15,906 nucleotides of DNA from Spirochaetales bacterium (lineage in GTDB: Bacteria > Spirochaetota > Spirochaetia > Sphaerochaetales > Sphaerochaetaceae). Both the position numbers and the translations under genes were made by a program. The notes beneath the pieces are model-generated. The model did not search any database. It saw only the letters and a program-made list of their open reading frames with translations, and was not told the origin of the DNA. The stretch covers positions 1-15,906 of the forward strand of contig JALFYG010000175.1 in assembly GCA_022784805.1 (NCBI GenBank), read 5' to 3'. Shown piece after piece: positions 7,401 through 15,205 of this stretch; within the stretch, counting starts at the first letter, position 1, and each line of letters starts with the position of its first letter.

Positions 7401-9356
7401 ATGAGTGAAGAAGAAATCAAAACAACAACATTTGAATCCCTGGGACTGGGGGAGAGAACATTAGAAGCAGTCAAGGCAAAGGGATTTGAAGAACCAAGCG
7501 AAATACAGGCTGCCTGTATTCCTCTTTTATTACAAGAAGGAACAGAAGTTGTGGGCCAAGCCCAGACAGGAACAGGAAAGACAGCAGCCTTCGCCCTACC
7601 TATTCTTGAGACAGTAGACGAAGAAGATAAGAGTGTACAGGCACTTATTTTGACTCCAACCAGGGAATTGGCTCTTCAGGTCAGTGAAGAGATCAACTCC
7701 CTCAAGGGTGACAGAAAGACTGAAGTCACACCGATTTACGGTGGAGCCAGCATGGAGATCCAGCTTAAAAAGCTGAGAAGAGGCGTACAGATCGTCGTTG
7801 GTACTCCTGGAAGAATCTTGGACCACATCAAAAGAGGAACTCTTGACCTCTCCAAGCTTATTTTCATGGTTTTGGATGAAGCGGATGAAATGCTTGATAT
7901 GGGCTTTATCGAGGACATCGAAGAAGTCTTAAAGAGTGTTCCTGAGACAAGAAGAATGCTGATGTTCTCAGCAACTATTCCTCCTCAAATCCAGAAGCTT
8001 GCCGAGACATTCATGAAGAATCCTACACTTGTCAGGACACAAAAGTCTGATGCAGCCACTCCTCAGGCAGACCAGATTTACTTCGAAGTCAAGGAAGCAG
8101 ACAAAATCGAAGCCCTCACAAGAATCATCGACCGTGATCCTGATTTCTATGGCGTTGTATTCTGTAGGACAAAACTCCAGTGCGATGAAATCGGCCACAA
8201 ACTTCAGGCAAGAGGCTACGATGCAGAGGCTCTCCACGGGGACCTTTCCCAGAGAGAAAGAGAGACAATCCTGAGAAAGATGAAGGAAAGAGTCATCAGA
8301 ATCCTCGTTGCAACAGACGTTGCCGCCAGAGGCCTCGACATCCAGGATTTGACACACGTCATAAACTACTCTCTTCCATCAGACCCTGAAATCTACATCC
8401 ATAGAGTGGGAAGAACAGGAAGAGCAGGAAAAGAAGGCACGGCAATCACTTTCATCACACCTTCAGAGGCAAGACGCTTCTCTTACATCAAGAAGGCAAG
8501 TAAGTCTGAAATAAGAAAGGAAGAAATCCCTACACCTAAGGAAGTCGTTGAAAGAAGAAGAGAGCTGATCAAAGACGAGCTCTTCTCCGCCCTTGATAAA
8601 GAGAACGGTGAAGACTACACCCTCATTTCTGAAAACCTCTTGGAGAACAATGACCCTGTGGAGGTTCTCTCCTCTATTCTCTCCCACTTCTATAAAGATG
8701 CTTTGGATGAGAGCCAGTACAAAGACATATCGGTCGGCAAGAAGAGAGAGAGGACAAAGAAGAAGTCCAATGCAGAGACTTCCTACTCCGACAGAAAGAA
8801 AGAGGACAGAGAGCGTCCTTACGACAAGATCAAGACTCCTAGCATGGATGACGAAGGTCTCACAAGACTCTTTATCGCAAGAGGAAGAAATGACGGTCTC
8901 ACAAAGAGAGGACTGGCTGATGTTCTCATTGATCAGGCTGGGGTCAAGAATGAAGACATCAGGGACATCCAGGTCATGGAGGACTTCTCCTTCATCAACG
9001 CCCCTTACGATGCTGCAGAACATATCCTGAGAGTATTCGGTAAGAGCAGAAATGGTGAGAAGCCTATCATCACAAAAGCCCGCAAGGAAGAGAAGGCAAA
9101 GAAGAAGTCTTCTGACACTTCATCCCAGAAAGCCGAGAAAAAGTCTCAGTCAAAGAAAGACAGAGCTCCTCTCAAAGAAGAAAAGAAAGAGAGAAAAGAG
9201 AGAGATTATTCAATGGAAGAAGCAGAATTCCTTGAATATCAGAGAGCTTGGAGCGAAGGAAAAGAGAAGAAGGGAAAGGGAAGAAAAGCCAAATCCTCTT
9301 CATCCAAGAAAAGCAGCGCCAAGCCTAAGTCAAAGAGCAAGAGAGGTCGTAGATAA
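7401..9356 (+). CDS. DEAD-box ATP-dependent RNA helicase (DeaD/CsdA-DbpA type)
   Basis: 651 residues with all helicase motifs: Q motif region FESLGLGE...PSEIQ (11-36), Walker A AQTGTGKT (54-61), PTREL (86-90), TPGR (135-138), DEAD (159-162), SAT (190-192), VVFCRT (252-257), ATDVAARGLDI (304-314) and HRVGRTGR (334-341). Residues 486-546 (LTRLFIARGRNDGL onward, ending HILRVF) match the RNA-binding fold of DbpA/CsdA C-termini, which points to ribosome assembly or cold-related RNA remodelling in the cytoplasm. Residues 549-651 form a Lys/Ser/Arg-rich disordered tail ending SKSKRGRR, likely a non-specific RNA-binding extension. No Shine-Dalgarno precedes the ATG. TATAAA at 7379-7384 would give a leader of only about 10 nt; read-through from the gene upstream is also possible. 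Confidence 0.95.
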   Translation: MSEEEIKTTTFESLGLGERTLEAVKAKGFEEPSEIQAACIPLLLQEGTEVVGQAQTGTGKTAAFALPILETVDEEDKSVQALILTPTRELALQVSEEINSLKGDRKTEVTPIYGGASMEIQLKKLRRGVQIVVGTPGRILDHIKRGTLDLSKLIFMVLDEADEMLDMGFIEDIEEVLKSVPETRRMLMFSATIPPQIQKLAETFMKNPTLVRTQKSDAATPQADQIYFEVKEADKIEALTRIIDRDPDFYGVVFCRTKLQCDEIGHKLQARGYDAEALHGDLSQRERETILRKMKERVIRILVATDVAARGLDIQDLTHVINYSLPSDPEIYIHRVGRTGRAGKEGTAITFITPSEARRFSYIKKASKSEIRKEEIPTPKEVVERRRELIKDELFSALDKENGEDYTLISENLLENNDPVEVLSSILSHFYKDALDESQYKDISVGKKRERTKKKSNAETSYSDRKKEDRERPYDKIKTPSMDDEGLTRLFIARGRNDGLTKRGLADVLIDQAGVKNEDIRDIQVMEDFSFINAPYDAAEHILRVFGKSRNGEKPIITKARKEEKAKKKSSDTSSQKAEKKSQSKKDRAPLKEEKKERKERDYSMEEAEFLEYQRAWSEGKEKKGKGRKAKSSSSKKSSAKPKSKSKRGRR

Positions 9357-9357
9357 T

Positions 9358-9383
9358 AAATGGAGCCAACCGGCTCCATTTTT
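9358..9383. terminator. Bidirectional terminator between helicase and TrpR-like genes
   Basis: AAATGGAGCC (9358-9367) pairs perfectly with GGCTCCATTT (9372-9381) around an AACC loop. T-rich tails follow on both strands (TTTTT on plus; TTTATTAT on minus, overlapping the helicase stop region). It sits between converging genes, 2 nt after the helicase stop and 6 nt beyond the end of the regulator gene, and can serve both. Confidence 0.88.
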
Positions 9384-9388
9384 AACAC

Positions 9389-9715
9389 CTAGATATGTGT
9401 GAAATCATCGTATTTATTGCTGAAGAATGACCTCATAAACCCATCTTTCTTCTTCAGCATTTTGGAACCCCTTGTTATCTTACAGAGGCTCATGGACCTG
9501 TCTCGGGCAATATCTCTTTGGCTCTTACCTTTATATAGATCATCCATCAAAAGGTAGCGTTGGACCACATCCTCCACTTCTTTTTCTGTAAACATATCTT
9601 CAATAAAAGACTTCAATTCTTCTTTGTCTTTTATGGAGAGAACAATATCTAATAAATCCTCTTTTCCCTTCTCTGCCTCTGCAGATGGAGAAACCCTATC
9701 AGTGCTTCTATTCAT
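9389..9715 (-). CDS. TrpR-family transcriptional regulator
   Basis: A 108-residue DNA-binding protein of TrpR length. MFTEKEVEDVVQRY (41-54) matches the helix where E. coli TrpR has Thr44 and Arg54, and SQRDIARDRSMSLCKITRGS (65-84) is the helix-turn-helix, with the ITRGS signature of true TrpR rather than the ITR/ISRVKR pattern of YerC/YecD. Ligand-site equivalents T43, R53, R82 and G83 are present, but the residue aligned with Ser88, which contacts the tryptophan amino group, is M86. Tryptophan may therefore be bound differently, or another ligand used. No trp genes lie in the window, so the target is unknown; self-control is possible. The gene stands alone, converges on the helicase gene and appears leaderless. 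The first 20 residues look disordered. Confidence 0.8.
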   Translation of the reverse strand: MNRSTDRVSPSAEAEKGKEDLLDIVLSIKDKEELKSFIEDMFTEKEVEDVVQRYLLMDDLYKGKSQRDIARDRSMSLCKITRGSKMLKKKDGFMRSFFSNKYDDFTHI

Positions 9716-9721
9716 AGTAAT

Positions 9722-9750
9722 ATAGTAGTTCTCATATCGTTCTTGGTCAA
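9722..9750 (-). promoter_or_regulatory. Promoter of the TrpR-like gene (leaderless candidate)
   Basis: On the minus strand TTGACC (9750-9745, 5 of 6 to -35), a 17-nt spacer and TACTAT (9727-9722, 4 of 6 to -10) are followed after 6 nt by the ATG at 9715. TATATT at 9724-9719 is an overlapping better hexamer with a poorer 20-nt spacer. No Shine-Dalgarno is present in either case. Confidence 0.5.
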
Positions 9751-9779
9751 AGAAAAAAAGATAAGACCATCACTACAAT

Positions 9780-9832
9780 ATGGGGCAATGGTATGAATAA
9801 AGAAACACTGTTCTTTTCTGTCTTTGCCCCAT
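9780..9832. repeat. 9-bp perfect inverted repeat enclosing a second hairpin
   Basis: ATGGGGCAA (9780-9788) and TTGCCCCAT (9824-9832) are perfect inverted copies 35 nt apart. Between them AAAGAA (9800-9805) and TTCTTT (9812-9817) form an inner 6-bp stem with a 6-nt loop. It lies just downstream of the cardiolipin synthase stop codon and upstream of the TrpR-like promoter. There is no T-run directly after the outer stem, but a minus-strand T-rich run follows at about 9763-9750, so it may act as a 3' end or mRNA-stabilising structure for queH-cls. Confidence 0.55.
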
Positions 9833-9837
9833 TCGCT

Positions 9838-11364
9838 TTAGAACAACGGGGACATAATCCTTGCGGCCGCCCTATATACTCTTCTATAGAGAGGAAGCCT
9901 TCCTTCGTCTCCCACATGTATCTCCTGACAAAGCTGGAGAGTATTCTCAAAGTTAGACTTCAGGTCTTTAATAATGGAAGAACGGAAGAAGAGAACACTC
10001 AGCTCAAAGTGGAGATAGAATGACCTGTAATCAAGGTTTGTCGTTCCAACAACAGCTATCTCATCGTCTGAGATGAAGTTCTTTGAATGGATAAACCCTG
10101 GGGTAAACTCATAGATCTTCACCCCTGCCTTCAAGAGTGACTCATAGTTGGATCTTGTGACTTCAAAGACACTCTTTTTGTCTGGATAGTGAGGCGTGAT
10201 GATCCTTACGTCCACTTCACTCTTGGCTGCAAGCTTTAAGGCTGCCTCCATTGGCTCATCAAGAATCAAGTATGGAGTGGTGATCCAGACATAATTCTTT
10301 GCGTTGTTTATTATCTGGAGATATGTGTCTTCAGCAATCGTGTTGTCATCAAGAGGGCTGTCATCAAAGGCTTGGACAAAGCCGTCTTCCTTCCCTTTTA
10401 TTGTCGGAAGGAACTTATCGAGAGTATCCCACTCCTTTGTAAGACAATCCCAGTTACGGAGGAACATCAAAGTGAAGTTCCAACAAGCGGAACCTGTAAG
10501 CCTGATGGCGTCGTCTTTCCAATAGCCAAACTTCACGATATCGTTGGAATACTCATCAGCCAGGTTGACTCCACCTGTGTAGCAGATATTTCCATCGATA
10601 TCGAAAATCTTTCTATGGTCTCTGAAGTTCAATCTAGGATTGATGTGGAACTTGATCTTATTGAAGGCTATGGCTTTTATCCCATAACTACGGAGTGTCT
10701 TATCATAATCACGGGGAAGCACATTGATGGAGCCCATATCATCAAAGACAACTCTTACGTCTACGCCTTCCCTGACCTTCTCTTTCAAAAGTTCCAGAAT
10801 TCTAGTCCACCACTTTCCTTGGTCAATGATAAAATACTCCACAAAGATAAACTTCTTGGCTTTCTTGATGTTCTCCAACAGGTCAGGAAAGAAGTCAGCA
10901 CCACGATCAAAGTATTTGATCTCAGTGTCCTTCCAGACACTGAATCCCGTAACATTCTTTACATACTGGCTCTGTCTTCTGAATACAGGAGAAGTCTCAT
11001 AAAGCTCATTGTCTGCGTTCTCAAGACTGAAGGCTGTCTCATCAGGCTGTCTTTTCCTAAAATCAGCTATTTTCTTCTCTGAGAGGGCGCCAATCTTCTT
11101 ATTGGCAAAAAGCAGGTATAACACTCCACCAAGAAACGGGAAGATGATTATCACGAACATCCATATCAATCGATATGCATTATTCTCTTTTCTAGTGATG
11201 ATTATTACAGCCATTACAATGGAGAGACCCATGAAAAAGAGATAGTAGGCCTTGGAGACTGCAGACCAAAGAACAAGTCCTGCCAATCCCACAAACTGGA
11301 GACCAAAGATCAAAAGCATCCAGAACATACGTGAAGTGAAAATCTTATATAGCTTTTTAATCAT
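9838..11364 (-). CDS. cls: Cardiolipin synthase (phospholipase D family)
   Basis: 508 residues. Hydrophobic segments at about 14-36, 38-57 and 66-87 anchor the N-terminus in the inner membrane. Two HKD motifs follow: H250-R-K252-IFDI-D257 in the first phospholipase D half, then H426-S-K428-NFIS-D433 in the second, each followed by the usual GG/GTTN-type loop (TGGVNLADEY; VGTTNLDYRSF). Bacterial enzymes of this type join two phosphatidylglycerols to cardiolipin plus glycerol, although some use phosphatidylethanolamine as donor; the sequence does not tell which. The length and the N-terminal helices fit the ClsA type. The ATG overlaps the queH stop codon by 8 nt (ATGATTAA) and is preceded by AAAGGAAAG inside queH, so translation is probably coupled. 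The link between queuosine and cardiolipin genes looks like simple co-transcription. Confidence 0.92.
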   Translation of the reverse strand: MIKKLYKIFTSRMFWMLLIFGLQFVGLAGLVLWSAVSKAYYLFFMGLSIVMAVIIITRKENNAYRLIWMFVIIIFPFLGGVLYLLFANKKIGALSEKKIADFRKRQPDETAFSLENADNELYETSPVFRRQSQYVKNVTGFSVWKDTEIKYFDRGADFFPDLLENIKKAKKFIFVEYFIIDQGKWWTRILELLKEKVREGVDVRVVFDDMGSINVLPRDYDKTLRSYGIKAIAFNKIKFHINPRLNFRDHRKIFDIDGNICYTGGVNLADEYSNDIVKFGYWKDDAIRLTGSACWNFTLMFLRNWDCLTKEWDTLDKFLPTIKGKEDGFVQAFDDSPLDDNTIAEDTYLQIINNAKNYVWITTPYLILDEPMEAALKLAAKSEVDVRIITPHYPDKKSVFEVTRSNYESLLKAGVKIYEFTPGFIHSKNFISDDEIAVVGTTNLDYRSFYLHFELSVLFFRSSIIKDLKSNFENTLQLCQEIHVGDEGRLPLYRRVYRAAARIMSPLF

Positions 11365-11902
11365 CTAACTTTCCTTTACTGAACTCACAGCCACAATAAC
11401 TCTGTCTGTAAAGTCCCATCTCCTTTGAAATGGCACATGAAAGGGCGAAACCATCCTTTTTCTTGAAATCTATGGCTTCGAATCCTTCCAAGTCTTCCCC
11501 CTCATGAAATATTGTCTTACTGTTTTTAAATCTGGAGACTGTGAGAGTGGTGCAGAAAGAGGAAATACCCAGTTCTTTTGCTTTCTCCTCTGTTCGAAGA
11601 AGATTAAACCTAAAACACCTTTGGCATCTCTTGCCATGCTCTGGTTCATCTTCAAATCCCTTGACCCATTCCCTCCATTTCTCGTGATGGTATTCGTCCT
11701 TAATGACAGGAAGATTATAGAAAGAAGCCACCTGCAATAGAGTGGAATATCTTTTTTCAAACTCTTCTTCCGGCCAAATATTAGAATCGGAAAAGAACAA
11801 TAGAGGCTCCCACCCCTCATCCAAGAGGCGCTTGATACTTGAAGTGGCACAGGGGCCGCAGCAGACATGAACCAATATTTTTCCTTTTTTTTCAATACCC
11901 AT
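11357..11902 (-). CDS. queH: Epoxyqueuosine reductase QueH (DUF208)
   Basis: 181 residues from the ATG at 11902. All QueH landmarks are present: HVCCGPCATSS (12-22, cysteines 14, 15 and 18), HGKRCQRCF (89-97, C93 and C96), TTLTVSRFKN (118-127), DFKKKDGF (145-152) and LYRQSYCGC (164-172, C170 and C172). QueH reduces epoxyqueuosine to queuosine in the wobble position of tRNAs with GUN anticodons, using an iron-sulfur centre held by such cysteines, and is not homologous to QueG. The frame continues upstream to a GTG at 11941, but those 13 codons (hydrophobic, LTMIILLL) fall outside the family alignment and overlap the promoter. With the ATG at 11902 there is no Shine-Dalgarno; a -10 hexamer ends 7 nt away. 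First gene of a pair with cls. Confidence 0.93.
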   Translation of the reverse strand: MGIEKKGKILVHVCCGPCATSSIKRLLDEGWEPLLFFSDSNIWPEEEFEKRYSTLLQVASFYNLPVIKDEYHHEKWREWVKGFEDEPEHGKRCQRCFRFNLLRTEEKAKELGISSFCTTLTVSRFKNSKTIFHEGEDLEGFEAIDFKKKDGFALSCAISKEMGLYRQSYCGCEFSKGKLDD

Positions 11903-11909
11903 CAAAAGA

Positions 11910-11938
11910 AGTATAATCATGGTTAAGAAAAACTCCAA
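11910..11938 (-). promoter_or_regulatory. Promoter of queH-cls (leaderless candidate)
   Basis: Minus-strand TATACT (11915-11910, 5 of 6 to -10) lies 7 nt before the queH ATG. TTGGAG (11938-11933) stands 17 nt upstream but matches the -35 consensus at only 3 of 6. Transcription would begin at the ATG or one base before it. Confidence 0.4.
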
Positions 11939-11982
11939 CACCCCGACATATGTCTCTTTTTAGCAACTTTGGGCAATCTCGG

Positions 11983-12011
11983 TTGTTTATCTCTTCTTCT
12001 GACATTATTAT
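11983..12011 (+). promoter_or_regulatory. Promoter of the TPR-protein gene
   Basis: TTGTTT (11983-11988), a 17-nt spacer and TATTAT (12006-12011, 5 of 6 to -10) predict a start near 12018. The leader of about 28 nt contains AGGGAGGG (12035-12042), a strong ribosome-binding site just before the ATG. It lies between divergently transcribed queH and this gene. Confidence 0.5.
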
Positions 12012-12045
12012 CTTAAGTATTAAAACATCTTTTTAGGGAGGGATT

Positions 12046-13137
12046 ATGGATAAGACAGATAAGATCCGTAAATTCAGACAGACTGCGTTAATGATTTGTA
12101 TTGTTGCAGGAGCAATATTTCTTCTCCAATCCTCTCTTCCTAGGTTTCTTCCCATCACTTTCTTCTCCATTGCCCTCTTGTTGGTAATTTGGAACAGCAT
12201 CGGAACCTTCTTCTATGGAAAAGCAGCAAAGATTCTCCAGGATAAGACTAACGCTTCTTATGGGAAAGCCATGCCTTACTTTGAGAAGGCCATCAAATGG
12301 GGAGTAAATGAAAACTGCCAGATAGTGGCAGGTACATTGATGCTCCAGCATGGAGACATGGAAAAAGGAAGAGAAATACTGGAGCATCTTGCTTCTGGAA
12401 CTAATCCAAAGACAAAAGATGCATCTAAGGTATCTCTTTCCATGTATTGGTGGATGAAGGGCGACTTGGATTCTGCCATCGAGATTTCAAAGAAAGCCAT
12501 GGAAAATGGATGCAGGGACAAGAACCTCTATGTGAACCTCTGCACATATCTATTGGAAAAAGGAGACTACAAAGAGTACAGAAAGTACATCAAAGAGTGT
12601 AATGACAACTCTCTTGCCACTCCAGCAATCCTGGACCTGGAAGCAGCTTATTACATGATTCAGAAAGATTGGAAGAAGGCAGGAACCTACCTTACTTCCC
12701 TCTTTGACAAAACAACTCCTGCCTATAAAGACCCATACCTTCATAAGGCAATGATCAGCCTCCACTATGGAGACTGGGAGAATGCCGTAAAGGCTCTCTC
12801 TGAAATAAGGAATATGTGTGCTGAGTCAAATACATCCATCTTCACTCATGATGAAATCGATACTCTCATTTCCTTGATCAAGGATGAGAACACAAGATGG
12901 GGAATGCTGGAAGTCATCGACAATAACCCTGAAACCCTCATTAAGGGAGAGATGCCTACAGTAAAGAAGGGCCTTAAGAAGCCTGAGACTCCTACCCTTC
13001 CTTCATTCTCCGAGGAATCCTTCGACCCTACATCAACTTCAATTTCCAAAGATGATGAAGATAACGAAGACGATGGTGAGATGGATACTTCTCTTAATGA
13101 TGAGGATGAAGAATGGCTTAAGAAGCATTCAAACTAA
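12046..13137 (+). CDS. Membrane-anchored TPR-repeat protein
   Basis: 363 residues. Two adjacent hydrophobic helices (about 13-31 and 34-53) form an N-terminal hairpin in the inner membrane with a short basic start (MDKTDKIRKFR), so both ends should be cytoplasmic. From about residue 60 to 255 the protein is made of helical pairs with TPR-like spacing (SYGKAMPYFEKAIKWG; GDMEKGREILEHLA; GDLDSAIEISKKAMENG; KDWKKAGTYLTSLF; GDWENAVKALSEI). Residues 300-330 are Pro/Ser-rich and 335-357 strongly acidic (a run of Asp and Glu), then WLKKHSN. TPR folds hold other proteins, so a scaffold or adaptor at the membrane is the reasonable inference; no partner is evident. It has its own promoter, ribosome-binding site and terminator, so it is probably monocistronic. 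Confidence 0.72.
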   Translation: MDKTDKIRKFRQTALMICIVAGAIFLLQSSLPRFLPITFFSIALLLVIWNSIGTFFYGKAAKILQDKTNASYGKAMPYFEKAIKWGVNENCQIVAGTLMLQHGDMEKGREILEHLASGTNPKTKDASKVSLSMYWWMKGDLDSAIEISKKAMENGCRDKNLYVNLCTYLLEKGDYKEYRKYIKECNDNSLATPAILDLEAAYYMIQKDWKKAGTYLTSLFDKTTPAYKDPYLHKAMISLHYGDWENAVKALSEIRNMCAESNTSIFTHDEIDTLISLIKDENTRWGMLEVIDNNPETLIKGEMPTVKKGLKKPETPTLPSFSEESFDPTSTSISKDDEDNEDDGEMDTSLNDEDEEWLKKHSN

Positions 13138-13155
13138 GAAGTTTAGTCATAAGTT

Positions 13156-13191
13156 AAAATGCCCAAAGGTTTAATCCTTTGAGCATTTTTT
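13156..13191. terminator. Bidirectional terminator between TPR and patatin genes
   Basis: AAAATGC + CAAAGG (13156-13162, 13164-13169) pairs with CCTTTG + GCATTTT (13176-13181, 13183-13189), interrupted by one C-A mismatch, around a TTTAAT loop. A T-run follows on the plus strand and TTTTAACTT on the minus strand. It lies 18 nt after the TPR stop and just beyond the patatin stop. Confidence 0.88.
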
Positions 13192-13192
13192 A

Positions 13193-15199
13193 TTACACCA
13201 CAGTTGAGAATGTGAGGGATGCAGTCACTGAGCCTACCTCTCCTGGTATTATTTCATATCCGACTCTGAATCTGAGAGGAAGCTTGATAAGTCCAATGAG
13301 AGAACAAGTTGTCTTAATCTCTCCTCCCACGTTGATTCCTATCTTTTCCCTTGAGAACAATGAAGATACATAAACTCCAAGACATGGATCCTCAAAGATC
13401 AAGAATTCACCGAATGTAGGATCAAACGGAATCTTGTACGAAGCATCTGCATTGACAAACAAATTAAAGAGAGAACTATCTGTATATAAACTAGTGGCAC
13501 CATAGTCTGTATCACTGCCGATGTATCCATCAGAAATAAACTTTGGTACACTGCCTCTTCCATCTACGCTGATCCTGAAGGTTGCATCTCCTCCGATGAC
13601 AAATGAATCCAAGGAATTAGATTCAATGTCCACTCCAACCTCTGCATAGTTCTTGATGCCCTGGAAATCGATAGTCTTGGCTGTCAGCAAGTATCCAACT
13701 TTTCCTCCCAAATTAACAGAAGAGAAAGAATGGGAGCCCTTAACAAAGGCTGAGAGCACCAAACCTGTGCCAAGACTATTGCTGGCGTCTTTATAATACT
13801 CGAAAGATTGATGGACACTGGCACTGGAGAGTTCTGTGTTATAAACAAAGACATCTACAGACTCTCTTCCGAATATCTGAGGATTAAAGCCTGAGCCTCC
13901 ACGGAAGAAGTCAAAGTAGCCTTCAAGCTTAATTCTTGCATTTGTAAATGGATAGAATGAAACCTCTGCTCCAAGAGTTGAGAAACCACCAGTTGAAGAA
14001 AGGTTCTGGGTATCAGTACCGAAACCAAAGGTTGCAGCCATATCCCAGTTACCCAAGAGAATTCTGTATCTGATTCCTGTGATCATGGAATTCTTGAGAT
14101 AGTAGGAATCAAAACCACTGAAACTCAAGCCCAGCATCTGGGAGAAGCTTGTAGCCTTCAATCTTCCAAAGAAATGAAGATTATCTCTTGTCTCTTCTAT
14201 TCTCCTTGCTATCTCTTGGCTTCTATCGGCTGTAATGGTTCTTTCACCTTTATATAGCTGCTCTAAGGCTTCACCTTCCAAGGCTGTGCACTCATAGCCG
14301 ATATCTGCCATTATGGCTGCATCCTTGAAAGCCATAAAGGAGAACTGTTCTACGGCACACCTTATCCAAATCAAATCCGTATACTTCTTTAAGTCTGAAG
14401 AAGCATTCTGTCTCTTACCAATATCGAAGGAAGAGTTGAGAATTGTTACAGGGTTGATTAAGTTTGTGGTATCTGCATCGTAGAATGTAGTGGAAAGAAT
14501 GACTGTGTCTGTATACTCGTAGGCAGCATCGATTGGGGCAAGGGAGATGACTCCGCCATCCACCAACAAGTGGCCATTATACTTATAAGGGTTGAAATAG
14601 ACAGGAAGAGCAAAGGATGCGATGAGGACATCTGTAAATGGTCCCTCTGTTATTCTTACTTCCCTCTTTGACACCAAGTCATCACAGACAACCATTACAG
14701 GAATGTCTGTCTCTTCCATTCTATAATCTTCTCCCACAATATAATCGATGAGAGCCCTGAAGCCAGATGGGTCCAAGAATCCACCTTGGGAAGGAAGCGT
14801 CAAGGCAAAGTATGATGAGATGTCTCCAACTTTAAGAATCTCTTCTATCTGATCCGGCGTGATTCCCGCAGCATAGAGCATTCCAATGATTGAACCCATG
14901 GAGTTGGAGACTATAAAGTCAGGGACGATTCCATGCTCGTCAAGATATCTTAATACTCCGATATGGGCACAGGCTCTGGCGCTGCCCCCAGTCAAGACAA
15001 GTCCGATTGGATCCCTCTTTCCCTCTGTTCTTTGAAGAATTCTCTCTCTGAACGCTTGGTCTCCATATGTGACAGGGATATCTGAAATAAGAATCTCTCT
15101 CAAGAATTCATCATTTTGGACAGCAGTTTCGAGATCTGTTGCAAATATAGAAAAGCATATAGCGAATAAAAGTATCAAAACAAAGAGTATCTTCTTCAT
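13193..15199 (-). CDS. Outer-membrane patatin-like protein with C-terminal beta-barrel
   Basis: 668 residues. Signal peptide 1-20 (MKKILFVLILLFAICFSIFA). The patatin domain spans about 64-290: oxyanion loop LTGGSARACAHIGVL (69-83), nucleophile elbow SNSMG (98-102, Ser100), and catalytic Asp in LLVDGG (D214). The rest, about 346-668, is a series of amphipathic beta strands with Gly/Ser turns, ending GSVTASLTFSTVV, as expected of an outer-membrane barrel. The order signal-patatin-barrel is that of PlpD-like (type Vd) secreted phospholipases, although the linker of about 55 residues looks short for a full POTRA domain. The elbow has Ser98 where G-X-S-X-G enzymes have Gly, and the oxyanion loop departs from GGGxRG, so lipase activity is uncertain. 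Single gene, apparently leaderless, divergent from tRNA-Leu. Confidence 0.85.
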   Translation of the reverse strand: MKKILFVLILLFAICFSIFATDLETAVQNDEFLREILISDIPVTYGDQAFRERILQRTEGKRDPIGLVLTGGSARACAHIGVLRYLDEHGIVPDFIVSNSMGSIIGMLYAAGITPDQIEEILKVGDISSYFALTLPSQGGFLDPSGFRALIDYIVGEDYRMEETDIPVMVVCDDLVSKREVRITEGPFTDVLIASFALPVYFNPYKYNGHLLVDGGVISLAPIDAAYEYTDTVILSTTFYDADTTNLINPVTILNSSFDIGKRQNASSDLKKYTDLIWIRCAVEQFSFMAFKDAAIMADIGYECTALEGEALEQLYKGERTITADRSQEIARRIEETRDNLHFFGRLKATSFSQMLGLSFSGFDSYYLKNSMITGIRYRILLGNWDMAATFGFGTDTQNLSSTGGFSTLGAEVSFYPFTNARIKLEGYFDFFRGGSGFNPQIFGRESVDVFVYNTELSSASVHQSFEYYKDASNSLGTGLVLSAFVKGSHSFSSVNLGGKVGYLLTAKTIDFQGIKNYAEVGVDIESNSLDSFVIGGDATFRISVDGRGSVPKFISDGYIGSDTDYGATSLYTDSSLFNLFVNADASYKIPFDPTFGEFLIFEDPCLGVYVSSLFSREKIGINVGGEIKTTCSLIGLIKLPLRFRVGYEIIPGEVGSVTASLTFSTVV

Positions 15200-15205
15200 A
15201 GCTAG

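Noticed and set aside
8463..9023. 186-codon minus-strand open frame opposite the helicase C-terminal region
   Set aside because: Antisense shadow of the DbpA-like RNA-binding domain and linker; its Cys/Leu/Val-rich content is the complement of Lys/Glu/Asp/Ser codons.
9389..9715. YerC/YecD-type TrpR-related protein as the identity of the small regulator
   Set aside because: The helix-turn-helix ends ITRGSKMLK, the pattern of true TrpR, not the ISRVKR-type pattern of YerC/YecD.
10372..11082. 236-codon plus-strand open frame opposite cls
   Set aside because: It is a shadow of a well-supported cardiolipin synthase gene with both HKD motifs; no ribosome-binding site or recognisable protein.
11903..11941. 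Longer QueH starting at GTG 11941 or ATG 11920
   Set aside because: The extra residues are hydrophobic, outside the QueH alignment and overlap the probable promoter; the family typically starts a few residues before HVCCGPC.
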